From Pomacea canaliculata (taxonomy: Eukaryota > Mollusca > Gastropoda > Architaenioglossa > Ampullariidae), in the NCBI RefSeq assembly GCF_003073045.1, contig NC_037597.1:6816717-6880716 (forward strand): 64,000 nucleotides of DNA. Reading direction: 5' to 3'. The notes below the pieces were generated by a model, which had not been told where the DNA came from, searched no databases, and saw only the letters and a list, made by a program, of their open reading frames with translations. A program made the position numbers and the translations under genes. Of the stretch, positions 23,264-34,830 are shown piece after piece (positions within the stretch are counted from its first letter, which is position 1; every line of letters starts with the position of its first letter).

Positions 23264-23585
23264 GAAAGACACAGTGTTGTCCATAGGAATGGGAATCCCA
23301 TGGGAATCCCATGGGAAACGTCCCATGGACGGCATGGGATGGACAGCACACATTTGTATTTCCATGGTGATACTTGATACTTGATTTACTGTTACTGTTA
23401 TTCATCAACTCTGAATCTCTAGCAGGAATTATAGAACAAAAGCCGAAAAAGTGTTGTCCATAGGATTGTTAATACATGGGAATCCCATGGGAAACAATGG
23501 GACGGGATGGGACAGGCATAAATTGCCATGGGACGGGATGGGAAGGGATAGAAAAATATGTCCCATGGACAACCCTGGAAAGACA
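23264..23585. mobile_element. Non-autonomous hAT-type MITE with an 8-bp target-site duplication
   Basis: The 306-bp element at 23272-23577 starts CAGTGTTGTCCATAGGA and ends TCCCATGGACAACCCTG, whose complement starts CAGGGTTGTCCATGGGA. The direct repeat GAAAGACA sits immediately outside both ends (23264-23271 and 23578-23585), a perfect 8-bp target duplication. CAG-type ends and 8-bp duplications are hallmarks of the hAT superfamily. The interior is full of CCCATGGG palindromes, and the left terminal motif is repeated internally at 23451. It has no transposase, so it must have been moved by an autonomous relative. Confidence 0.85.
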
Positions 23586-24417
23586 CACAAACACACACAC
23601 ACCACACACACCCAAACCACACCCCACACGCCCCCACAAATGCGCGTTCTTTCAACACAAATACGCAAAGACAATAGGCATTAATAACAACTCGCCTTGA
23701 CACTTCGTTCTAAAGGTGACAAACATCTAACTATAGATGCAATGTACATTCGGGGTACTTCCCCGATCAGTCACAACTTAGTTAAGTATCTCACAAAGTA
23801 TAATGATTACACTCCTTGCACTCTCTTCTAGCAACGAGGTACAGTTCTGTTGTCTGTTCTGTTGTCTGTTGTTCAGTTCTGTTGTCTGTCTTATGACCGC
23901 ACTGAGTACATCGTTGAGTACGTTACTCACATTTCATCGTCCCTCTTAGTGTTGTCGCTCTCCACATGTCCAGCCAACTAGAATCCACTAACACAAACAC
24001 ACACACGAAGGCCGTACACACTGGCCGTGTCGGTCAGGCGGTTTCCGGGGTCACAGGGGAGGTACTCCGCGGTGCTGCTCACGTGCTGCTCCAGTTAAAT
24101 CCGCCCATACGATTAAAACCTGTAACTCTACGTTACACTATACTACAATTCTAAACAATGTCCTCCAATTCATACATCTTTCTCTCACATGTTTGCAACT
24201 TCGAAACTTCGTAAGTTCTAATACAATTTTGTAAGTATTAACAGAAAAAGATGTCATACCTAGGCGAGGTTAATCCTAAAACGGGTGAGTACCGCGCCGC
24301 ATCCAGCGTCGATCGACACTACCCTGCTACTATACACTAATCTCAACTCAGGAGATTTACAACTCGTGACTCAGGCACGACTTCTTCCTTCGGTATGCCG
24401 CGCTGATTAGCTATTAG
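23586..24417. other. Intergenic, no gene seen
   Basis: It starts with a CA-rich patch (23583-23640). A small TTCTGTTGTCTG direct repeat occurs at about 23848-23890. No coding sequence is recognised. Confidence 0.5.
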
Positions 24418-24580
24418 CGCAGCAAACTTCCCCCAGCAGTCGGGACTGGGTACCTGACTCTATAAAGGGTTGGGGAAGGAAGGGCAGCGAGGGAGAGAAG
24501 ATGGGCACCGCCCGTCACGTAAAGGTGGCCCCGAGAAAATGAGGTCTCACTCCTCAACGATCTGAAAAGGTTAGGGGATG
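24418..24580 (+). repeat. tRNA-headed SINE, copy 2 (5'-truncated)
   Basis: In plus orientation it carries GCGCAGCAAACTTCCCCC, GGTACCTGACTC, GGCAGCGAGGGAGAGA, GTGGCCCCGAGAAAATGAGG and TCACTCCTCAACGATCTG, the same order of blocks as the copies at 4380, 45941 and 61171. A tRNA-like head is not clear here. Confidence 0.6.
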
Positions 24581-24649
24581 ACCGTCACTGTCTGACATGG
24601 ACTACCTGCTGAGTCCAATGTGCTCACACAGTTTTCCATAATTTATTTG

Positions 24650-24905
24650 TCCAATGGATATTGTCAGATCCCAGTCTGCCCTGATGCCAGACAAAAACTT
24701 GCCTTCTCAACACCTTGTGGGCAATGAGCCTGGCAAATTATGCCCTCTGGGGTAAAAGTGTGGTAAGAGTTTTAAGTTAAATGAAGCGAGCACTGCTGGA
24801 GCCATCAAACCGTGCAGGCATCAGGAACTTTATGGATGACATACTGATTGCCAGTGACTCATGGGAACAGCAGCTAGAAGCTTTGAACTTATTGTTTGGC
24901 TGCAT
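24650..24905 (+). pseudogene. Ty3/Gypsy LTR-retrotransposon reverse transcriptase fragment, broken
   Basis: Conceptual reading shows the RT block resembling GYWQIPV-D-KLAFSTP-G (around 24656-24720), then, in another frame from 24781, FMDDILIASDSWEQQLEAL, which contains the F/YxDD catalytic box of Ty3/Gypsy RTs. At least three stops and one frameshift separate the two parts. No LTR, protease or integrase is recognised nearby, so it is a dead scrap. Confidence 0.8.
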
Positions 24906-24927
24906 AGATCTTGTGGTTTTTGCTTGT

Positions 24928-25010
24928 CTTTGTTTTGTTTTGTTTTTTTGTTGTTGGTTTTTTTTTGTTGTTGTTGTTGTTGTTGTTGTTTTTTTTTTGG
25001 GGGGGGGGGG
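24928..25010. repeat. T-rich/(TTG)n microsatellite followed by a G-run
   Basis: TTTTG repeats, then (TTG) about eight times, a T-run and a run of 12 G. It abuts the RT fragment. The length is likely to vary between individuals and assemblies. Confidence 0.8.
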
Positions 25011-27608
25011 TAGAGTAGAAAATGTTACTTCTCATATTGATGTGGTGTGCCAGATATCACAGGGGGCTTCGAGAAGGACAGCAGCTTGGGGAAAGAGGTG
25101 TTTGTTTTTGTTTTTCTTGGAGCTGAGGATGTGACGGATGGGGCTCCAAGAACATTAAACGCGCGCGAGAGAGAGCGAGAGACTTCTAGAAACTTTTTAG
25201 TGAGTTTCATGGAGGATATTATGATTTGAATTCATCTAAAATGTATGTGTAATGTACCGTGATTATTTTATTTTGCTGAAGAATCTTTAACATTTTTTTC
25301 TTACTTCAGATTTTGCTGGTGTTTTATCTCGTCCGAACGCATCTGCAGAGTGCGTGTGTGGCACTTGAAATGCTCGGACAAAAGAGTTATGTTGCTATCG
25401 TTCATGATGAAATGAATATGTCCTCTTACATCCGTATAGGCGAGTCTTTTCTCATTAAGCCTGAGACAGAAGCGATGCTTGTTACCGAGTTTCTTATAGA
25501 GAAATGAAAAACAGGAGATGTTTAATTGCGATAAACAGCCCAGGATGTCGTTCTTCTATTTCGTACCGCAGAAAAAGCCTTAGCTTTCTTTTTAGATAAT
25601 CGAATTTTGGTTTCGATGCATGAATGTTCTCAATCTGTAGTAAACATCCAGTAGCAAACAATTTAAAAAAAAAAAAAAACTTTCACAGTGGAAGAGCAAA
25701 GAAGAAAATTTACAATTCGATAGTTAAAAAACTTTTTGTAAATTTTTATAATGATCCCAGGCTTGGCAGTTTTTGTTCAGAACCGTCATCAGAGGAAATC
25801 AGAAACTTTACTGCCCCTCATGCGCACGCGCTGAACTTCCTTTCCGCTTCAGCGCTTGTTCAGCACTGTTAATGCGTACAAAACATAGAGTTTGATAACT
25901 GGATTAAATATTACTTATATTACACTTTGGTAAAATGATGTGCTTTTGATAACAAATGAGTAAGGCCCATTTATAGTTCTAAAACTAGTTACTGTGGTTT
26001 TTTTAGGAGAGCCAAACAAAGTCAGAGAAATATTATGGGTAGGTTAGTAATGTCTTTATTACAGGCATTTTCTAAATTGACTTCGGAGTCTTTTGGTTCT
26101 TTCACCTCTGTACGAAACACAGTGCTGTAATGACACAGAGCCACGAATCAACAGATAGCAATGAAATATTCACTGACCGATACCTGGTACTTATAACGAT
26201 AGTAAACGTCATGCGGCGGACATATGAATTTGTATCGCTCTGTGTTGACTTTATAGTTACACCCTTAGGCCAGAACTATATTTTATGTGAACTTTTGGAA
26301 CTGATGCCAAATCTTCGTTACGGACGAGCCAGCGACATTCGCAAAGGACATTCATTTCAGGTTTTGTTTTAGCAAGGGCAGCCAGAGTTTGAGGGGACTC
26401 CGTCAAGACTCAGGTCCATTCCGAGAGAGCGAAATGTTTTCTAGAGGTGATTTTGGCCAATTCGATGGCAGAGATAATGCCAGTCACCTGTCATGAGCGC
26501 AGGCCTGATTCTGTAGTTTTAGCGCCTGGGTCGATGCTATCAGCCATGGCTGTGTGAAGATCTGAACACTGACTAGAAGGAAATAGCTGTCTTTGCCAGT
26601 AGAACTGCTCTACAGTGTTTAAAATCTGAACATCACCAATTTAAAAATAAGGCGAAGGCAAGGAGAGACTGAGATATTTTCAAAAGAGAATTGTAAATTG
26701 TAATGTAGGACAGAATTTTTAAGTGTACCCTTAATACCTTCTGAAGATTATCACCTCACAACGACATCGTGAAGAAAGGATATGTATGTGTATGTGTGAG
26801 TAAAGTTGACGGATTAGAGAAAAAGAGAAAACCAGAGATTGACTATACACTACATTTCTAGGAAGGATATGCGAAGTTTGCGACGTGTTTTCTTCGTGAG
26901 CTTAATCGAGCTGTAACATACTGAAAATGCTTTTCTCCTCTATCATCTCACTTTTCTTTCTCTCCTTTATTGTATTTTACTTATTTCTTCTACCCTCTTC
27001 GTAGTGGTTGCATATAAGAAGCAGTTTGCAGTTACTAAAACGAATGAAGCTTTTACCGAGACCCGCGAATAAATTCGCTCTTCACGACTGACTATTCCTT
27101 CTCGTGGTAACAACTTCTGGTGGCGCTGCTTTACGCGCTGCCGGAAATTAAATTGTTTCGGGCTGTCGTTTTGGCGAAGGTGGATTTCAATCCGTCTCTA
27201 ACCAGTCTCTGTCTCTCTCTACCCAGCCACCGAAATTGCGTCACACTAGATAAAGTATTTTGAGCTAGACCCCTTTCTCTTTATTTCCCACAGGTATCGT
27301 GCATAGGGCCACAGTGCTTAACCTCTCTTCGCCTTGTTTGCCTTCACTTTCATATTTTTTGGGAGAAAATGTGAGTTTATTTTCGCCACCAAAAGGGACC
27401 GAACTAAAAAGATATCTGTTGTTTCAAATGGCGACCAGCAGAAGGAACCTTTTCAAGAGATTGAAAGTCGTTAAGAAATGTAAAGGAAAAGGTTGTGATT
27501 AGAAACAGAAGTGAACGTGGTAATTGTAGTCATGATTTCTTCTTAACATGAACTGACCCCAGACATTTATAAGAAAAACCTCTTTGAAAGAAACCTGGGG
27601 CTAGTTGA
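25011..27608. other. Intergenic, no gene seen
   Basis: Several open frames of 60-117 codons occur, but none resembles a known protein. No splice-linked chain could be built. Confidence 0.45.
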
Positions 27609-27862
27609 TTTAAACACTTTAAAGCTTTAAATCTCTTTAGACAAGTAGTTTTATAGAAACACAGTGTACAAGACAATTTCAGATGTTTTAAAACCTAAAA
27701 CTGTTTGAAATAAGATAAAACTGCTTAAGACAGACTTATGATCTCGTCAGCACATTTTTCGTATGCGTTAGTGCACCGCTTCTAAATGACAGTAGGCATT
27801 TTAAAAAGTTTTTAAATTTGCTTTTTTAGAGCAGTTTAAGCTTAAGAAACATGTACAACTAG
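27609..27862. repeat. AT-rich dispersed repeat, copy 1
   Basis: It aligns by eye, end to end, with 37091-37315. Shared blocks include TTAAACACTTT, ATAGAAACA, CGTCAGCACA, a GTGCA-containing stretch, AAATTTGCTT, AGTTTTA/AGTTTAA and TTAAGAAACATGTA (copy 2: TTAGAAACATGTA). It has no coding capacity and its class is unknown. Confidence 0.55.
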
Positions 27863-28731
27863 GTTCTATCCTCGATGTTGGAAACGTGTACTGAAATCCT
27901 ACTTTCTGTAAAGATAATAAGTACTGCTTTTCGTCAAACTGTTATCCTCCCATTTTTATTCTCCTGAAATAATGGATCTCTGGACACAACGATACCTAGA
28001 GCGAAGGGCTGCAGCCTCTCTCGGCCTCGGTAGCCTGCACGTGCTGGCGTAGTGCACGTGCAGAAACTCTCACGCCTCGCACTCCTCGTTATTTGCCGAC
28101 GTCACATCAAGGACAGGCGTCTTCCGCTGAGTTTTCAAGATGACGTGAGCACCTAATGCCATTTTCTAGTTCCATCGTTCCTGCGAGAGGAACATGCGAT
28201 ACAGGAGCAAGAGGATAGAGAAATTCTGAAAACCTGTGTGTGTGTGTGTTTCAAAACTGCCTCGGGGCCATTTCGAAAGTAAACCCCACAAGATTCATTC
28301 GCCTGTCTAATCAAAATCGATTCTTTTCACACTCTGTTAAATATCTGATATCTCCAGATTCAGAATGGTTCAAAAACTCCAACAAAATAGTTTTGATCGG
28401 TAGAATATAATCCGTTTTATTTTGTTATTTTCTTTCGGAAAATGGATTGTACACGCAGAAACATTCATCACTGACGATGGACACTCGATTTACTTCTCGT
28501 GCCTAGCAACTAGCTCGTGCATCCTCGGCGCCATGGGGTGACTGGGGGGAGGGGGAGATACTGTGGGCGTTTACTCTTGAACACAGACTGTGCGTAGTCT
28601 CCTACTGTCATTGAACTATTTACTTATCTGAATGTATTACTACTGAGTACTTTCCTTACCTAGAAGCTTACTTTATATTTATTTATCTGGAGGTAGCGTA
28701 CTGTCACTAAGATGTTTGTTCATCTGTGGCC
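27863..28731. other. Intergenic, no gene seen
   Basis: A (GT)n run lies near 28235-28250 and a G-rich patch near 28539-28556. A palindromic CACGTGC pair occurs at about 28036-28061. No coding sequence is recognised. Confidence 0.45.
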
Positions 28732-28887
28732 GTAGTTATGAAGTGAGAGTAAGTCGCTGCCCCAGGGCAGTATGGGAAACACAAGGAAAACGTCTTGTTT
28801 CCGAAGATTTAAAGCGATGTCCGGACCCCGCGACACCACTTCTTGTTATTTTACACAAGGAAACTTTTATCACCGCTTTATAACAAC
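28732..28887 (+). mobile_element. MITE-like element with GTAGTTATRAAG ends, second full copy
   Basis: The 156-bp unit starts GTAGTTATGAAGTGAGAGTA and ends CACCGCTTTATAACAAC, an imperfect inverted repeat. It shares its full interior order with the copy at 7438-7586, including CCCCAGGGCA and GTCTTGTTTCCGAAG. Confidence 0.6.
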
Positions 28888-31800
28888 GATTCAATGGGTA
28901 AAAATATGGCAGTCATAAAATGAGCAGCAGAATGGACACTGTGTGTCTTCCAATCGCTAGTTCCTTTATAATTAAGTTTCGAAGAAAACAGGCAAACATT
29001 GTTGGCAATATGAGATTACTGTTTCTCGTCACCAGATGAATGACCATTGTGTTTTCTTAATGATCGCTTTTTCAGCAAACAGTTCCATAATGAGTGAAGT
29101 CCCTGGTAATGCCTCGTTAATGCCTCCATTTTATTTATTGAAAAAGCGAAAATGGGATTGAAAAAGTATTAAGGAGTATTCCCTTGTCTAATTATATCTG
29201 AATACGGAGTAAATTTGTAAGCTTTCATTCTTGCAGCTTCTCTAGTTCTTGAGAACAATCGGGTAAAGATGAATGTGACTAAGCTGGAAGCTTTGTACAA
29301 ACCTGCCTCGTTTTAGTAGTTAGCTGGAAAAAAAATCGTCTGGCAGCAGTCCAGTAAACGCAAGTTCGTGTCTTTCTATTCAGGACAATATTTGCAGGCG
29401 TGCATTGCGGAAACGGAAGGTAAGGGTATTCTCTTAAATCTGAGGAAATATTATCTTTTACTAACCTTTACACACTCATTATAGACAAAATTGCTCCCAG
29501 CTAGTCCTTTAACAGTTTCGAAACATTTCCAGGAATGCCAGGATAAGCTGACTAACGGAAGTGAGGGAAACGAGCTGGAGCGAAGCTGTCAGGTCCCTAG
29601 CCACCCCGTGTATCTCAGGTCAGCGCACAGGCTTCAAGGTCTGTTTACTTTGCTCAGCCAGAAGCTGATCGAAGTCAATCAATGGAGGACACGACATATT
29701 TAAAGCCGAGTTGAACCCCTGGGCTGTTGAAAGGTGACGAGCTTTTTCACTAAATGTTCTCACTAGAGAGGAGCAGTTCAAGAAGACAACAGTGCAACTC
29801 GTTTTGTTGTCTGCTGTTTCCCTTTGTCACCCACACATTATTAGCAGAACTGTTTTAGCAATTAATATTAATCACTTATTTCTTACAATACTGACTAGCA
29901 AACCTTGCTATAATGCATGTAATGTTTTACAGTGCTCGCCGCTGGGCCTGGCAATAATGCCTGTCTTCACTGATTCACACGTCTGGCTGTCAGGGGTCAA
30001 TTATTTTTTGTGGATGTAAGTGCTGAACTGGATCTGACTACATCAGGTTTGATTTGTCTGTTGTTTACAAACCGCTCTGGACACGAGCGCTATCAGCCCG
30101 CACTTTACATTAAAGGGGTCACTGTTTGAAATGTGACCGCTAGGGCCATAAGTGGACGATAATCTGTATATAGAGACATGTTAAAACCATACAAACATCT
30201 TCTGAAAGCCGTCCCTTTAGGGGGTAGAGGTCTCCTCACATGTAGCGAAAAACAAATGTTGGGACGAAACTTCGGTCAGGAACGATAAGATAAACAAATG
30301 TCGGGATGAAAGCAGAAGAAAAAAAAATATTTTCTATGAGTACAGTATCTTCTGTGTAAAATAATTCAAAAGTTTCTTTTTCAAAACTGTTTCACTTGAG
30401 TAGTTTAGAAGTGTTCCGGTGGTGTGTGCCCTTTTTTAATATTAAAATCCCAATGTCAGCGTTTTTCTTACTGTTGCGTTTGTGAATAATATACAATATA
30501 AAATAGGCATACACAAGGAAAGTACAGTAGTAATGAGTACTGTGAAAAATACGGCAATAATGAGTAACTTGGAAAGAAGGAAAGAATGTCATAGACGGGT
30601 GACAAGCAATGCAAGAAGAGGAATGAGTCAACATGGCGCGGGCAGGCCGAGCCGCACGTGTTAAACGAGTAATGAAAATAGTTTAGAATGATTTAGAAAG
30701 GGATAGGGAGAGACAATATAGAATTAACCGCCACCAGCCGACACTTCCCTTGTAATGAGTAAGGTGGAAAGAAATGTAATAGAAAAAGTGTAAAGCCGAA
30801 CAAAAAGCATCAGCACATCCCCCAGTAAAGGTTCAAAATCTACCGGACACTTCTAAAGATAGTTTCTACAATTATTGTTAGAGCCGTTATAAATCATATT
30901 CTGCATTTTACGGCCACCGAGAACAGTTATTTTGTAAGCTCTCTGGCACTGTTGTCTGTCTATGTCTGTCGCTATGTTCCTGTAATCAACTCAATGTCCA
31001 TACTAACATCTAGGCAAACTGTCTTGTGGAGGAAATCATTATCATCAAGTGACTGGTCACTCGGTTAGGGACTGGTCATTGCGGTCAGTCTTTCAGCAAG
31101 GGCATGCTACCATCCACTACCATCTTTCTGGTGGTAACGGGAACCATTCCATTTCCTGGTTCAATATTTTCGATCATGACACCAGCTTGTGTGGTTTTCA
31201 TACCCACTACGGACCGCCCCAGGGTTTCTGGTGGATTTCCTGCTTTCATGTTAATTACTTGTCATTATTTTCTCCTTTGAACTTTCCTGTCCCCAGTAAA
31301 GACAGCGCAGAGAGTGTTGAAACTGGCTACTAAATTAAAACATACATTCATTACATTGATCAACCAAATTTCTACTCACTGTTTGAAAAAAAACAACATT
31401 GGACGAGGTCAACATTTGAAGATTTTGGAAAATTCCGACATTTACATCAACATGTTTTGTTTACCCAGAAACACTTTAGACAGAAAAAAACTAAACTAAA
31501 CTAAATAAATAATATATAAATAAAACTTCTATGAATGGATAGATACACAAGAACAGTGAACATAAATTTGTCTGTCTTCAATTTTCTTTCTCGGTTACCA
31601 TTGAAGTGAACGTGCTTTTCAAGAGCATGTTGGAATGCACTGGAAAACAAACATTTTTAAAAGTCTCGTAACATCTGGATTTTCTAAAATTACCAGTTTG
31701 GACCCACAAAATACAAAAAAAATCATACAAGAAAAATGCACAGAAAATTAAAATAAGAAAACCGAAATAAACAAAGTCAAATAAAATAAATAAAAAGCAA

Positions 31801-32499
31801 ATAAAATACACTACACAAATAAAAGAAATATAAAAAACAAGACAGGCAATTTAAAAAAACAAAGATAAGAAACGTTACAAAAGCAAAGAAATTAAAAAAA
31901 AAACCAAACATTTTTGTTGAGAAGAATGCGCTGGAAACGTAAGGTAGGTAATCAAGAAAACAATAAAAAGTGAATGAACAACTGACTCGAGTTTCTCGTT
32001 GACTGTCGAAACCATTCCTGTACTTGCCACGACTAAACACCTTCTCGGCATCCGATGTTAAAACCTTTTTCCCTCCAGGCGACACAAACAAGGAGAAGCC
32101 TCGAACTGTACATCACGGCTTTCTTGAGCTCGATCTCTGACGGTCGTATAGCTGTCTAGCGCCTCAGTGTATTTTCAGCTACTTTCTTTGGAGAACTGGA
32201 CTTGTGGAGGTTTTATTGCATTTTTCTCTCAGCACCTAATGATATTGTTTCGGCTTTGTTTTTAAAAGCCAGAGAGATTTTATTAGCGTATCACCTTTCC
32301 AGTCATAAGAAGACATTCTGGGATCGATGCCTGCTTGTTCTTCTGTGAAGCTTGCAGTGATGCTTGGGGTTCATCGCACTGGCGATTGAAAGAAGTGTTT
32401 GAATGAAGCTGTGTGATCGAAATTTAAATCAAAAAGTGTATTTCAGAAGCTTTGCTAAGGGAATCGGGAGGTAATGTTGGTTCGTCTGTCACCAGGGGC
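28888..32499. other. Intergenic, no gene seen
   Basis: It includes a small duplicated ACAAATGTYGGGAYGAAA motif (30251-30309) and an A-rich stretch at 31700-31900. Open frames of up to about 104 codons in the A-rich part are low-complexity. No coding sequence is recognised. Confidence 0.45.
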
Positions 32500-34830
32500 A
32501 AGATTTCGGGAAATGACTTTCTTAATACGCTGATCTTGCACTTGCTAATCATTCGAGTGTAAAATTATTTAAAAATCAATTTCTAGTTAATTGAAAATAG
32601 TAATTTCTGAAATCCTAAACGAATAGCTCAGTTTTATTCCCATATAAAATTAAAAAATACGAAAAAATAACTGGTCTTTGGAACACTACAACTTTCACCG
32701 ACCTTTGGAAAGAGGTCATGACCTCAGTCCGTGCCACCCCACGAAGTATTCTGTGTATAAGTCAATTCTGTGTTTAAGTATGTCTAATCAGCTCTTGCAC
32801 ACCTGCGTCCTTAAGTGACACCACAAGGTGAATTTAGGTATCTCATCAAATTTAAGCAAATTCTTTATTCAGCTTTATAGCACCATTCTACTGCTTTATG
32901 TTCTGTTAAGCAGCCAGCAATATCCGCGCTGAATTTCTTGTTTGACTCAGGCTAACTTTGTAATTAAACATGGAAAGCACCGCATTTTGATATAGTTTGT
33001 GTTGGATAATGCAGGATAGTCAATGTAGGATTCATCAACAGGTAGAAATGTACCATTAGTATTAATTAGACCGCCTCTCATTGACACCAGTGTATCCAGC
33101 CATTCATTAATATATACAGTATTTCTGTCAGCAGTTAAAAGGAATCTGTTCTTCAACATCCTTTTAGAACTCACTTGCTAAGAAACTTTTATCACGCCGC
33201 ATCTCTCCAGAATGGATTTTTAATTTTTTGTTGCCAGTTTGGTATATCTACTACCAAAAACATTAATCTTTATTAACTCTGGAGGAATAGTATGAGTGTA
33301 TGAGTCCCACTGTTAGACATCTTTACATTTCCAGTGTCGCTATCAGAGAATGAACATTCAACATTTTTAATCCTCCTTTTGGATATTACATTTCACAGCT
33401 CTTCTATTGCTGCAGGCTTTCTATTCCAAACAAAAGAAAGTAATTCCTTATTAATTATTTATATCCGATCTAATGGGGAGGGGTGTTGTCAGGAAGTGTA
33501 ATCAGCTGGTGAATTATCTTGAATATTGCAAGAGATCTTACTACTGTTATTTTCTCGTGTGGTGTTAAATGTCTCTTATTCCAACTTTCCAAACTGTTTT
33601 TCATTTCCTGTATCTTGGTTTAAAAGTTTGAATTAACAATTTCCTCCGAACTTAATACCAAGAATGTTTTGAATTCTCGGATTCCATTAGAAATGTCTGC
33701 TTCTTGTATATCAAATGTGGCTATTCTTCATGCTACTTAGCCAGATCATCTGAGTCTTGTCATTGTTAACTTTTAACCTGGAGATAGCTGAGAATCGATC
33801 TAACGTATTTAATGACTTTGTATTCAAAATACATTTGTCTCCAGTTTTGAATGGTTTCTGGTCTTTTGGTGGACAAGTAATTGTGCATTGTCTTTATGAG
33901 ACCTTTGACCTTTTTAAAAACCTTCATTGACGGACCTAACAGGAAAACTAACACATAATTAATTTAAGGAATTTCACAGTAAAACTATCTGGCACTGGAC
34001 TTTTATTATTTTTCATATTTTTTATTACTAAAGTGAATTCTTGTACTTCTTCGCTGAAATTGCCAATCTTCGTTAAATTACAAACCGTGTTTGTATTTTT
34101 TTAATCTAGCTAAAACAATTTAACAGCTGCTGTTCTTTGTCTGTTTCCTTCTTTTTTAAATGGTGCATTTGAGATAGTTTTGTCCTTCATTTCCATTAAC
34201 AGCTGTCATCTCCATTGCCAACATCTCAAAGAACAGTTGATCAGAAATAACGATTTTGTTTCTTTAAGAGGCAGGTCATATTGTTTGGTTACCTCTGAGA
34301 TTACACTTATTTAATTCCTTACAGTTCTTATCTATTAATAAAAAGGTTCCAGTAAGTTGGCAGGTCATATTGTTTGTTTACCTCTGAGATTACACTTATT
34401 TAATTTCTTACAGTTCTTATCTATTAATAAAAAGGTTCCAGTAAGTTTATCTCAACCTTTGGACCAATATAATTTGGTATCATTAGTCATTTATTTTAAA
34501 ATTTCTATATCTAAAATAAGAAAGCACCTACTAGGATCTTGTATAACATTAGGTAGTTTCTATTCAAAGTTATTGTTAAACAACACTGCAACGCCGTTTT
34601 TATTTGAGTCATCACCTTCTAAACACCAAAAACTCCAGGCCTCTCCAATAAATTCTTCAGGCTTTTTTTCCTCTTAAATGAGTTTCTTGAAAAAAGTAAA
34701 TACTAAAGCTATGCTGTCAAAAAAAATTTCCTCTTTTTCAGTGTCAATTATTCCATTAACATTCAGTGTAGAATGTTCAAATACGCATTGTTCTTGAAAT
34801 AAAAACTAAAACACGACCCCTTTTGAAGCC
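32500..34830 (-). pseudogene. L1/Tx1-clade LINE relic (endonuclease and reverse transcriptase remnants)
   Basis: Read on the minus strand from about 34830 downwards, a broken ORF2 is visible. First comes the APE-type endonuclease, with the FFQETHL motif near 34690 and AVLFNNNFE near 34590. Reverse-transcriptase remnants follow (RFSAISRLKVNNDKTQMIW near 33770, before the LLSFVWNRKP block near 33430 and GGLKM near 33370). Last is a C-terminal block (INEWLDTLVSMRGGLINTNG, about 33060-33110) typical of Tx1-like elements. Frameshifts and stops break all parts. The left (3') boundary is approximate. Confidence 0.75.
34270..34447. repeat. 89-bp tandem duplication inside the LINE relic
   Basis: 34270-34358 and 34359-34447 are two adjacent copies starting GGCAGGTCATATTGTTTG and ending CCAGTAAGTT. 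Only a few substitutions separate them, so the duplication is recent compared with the LINE insertion. Confidence 0.9.
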
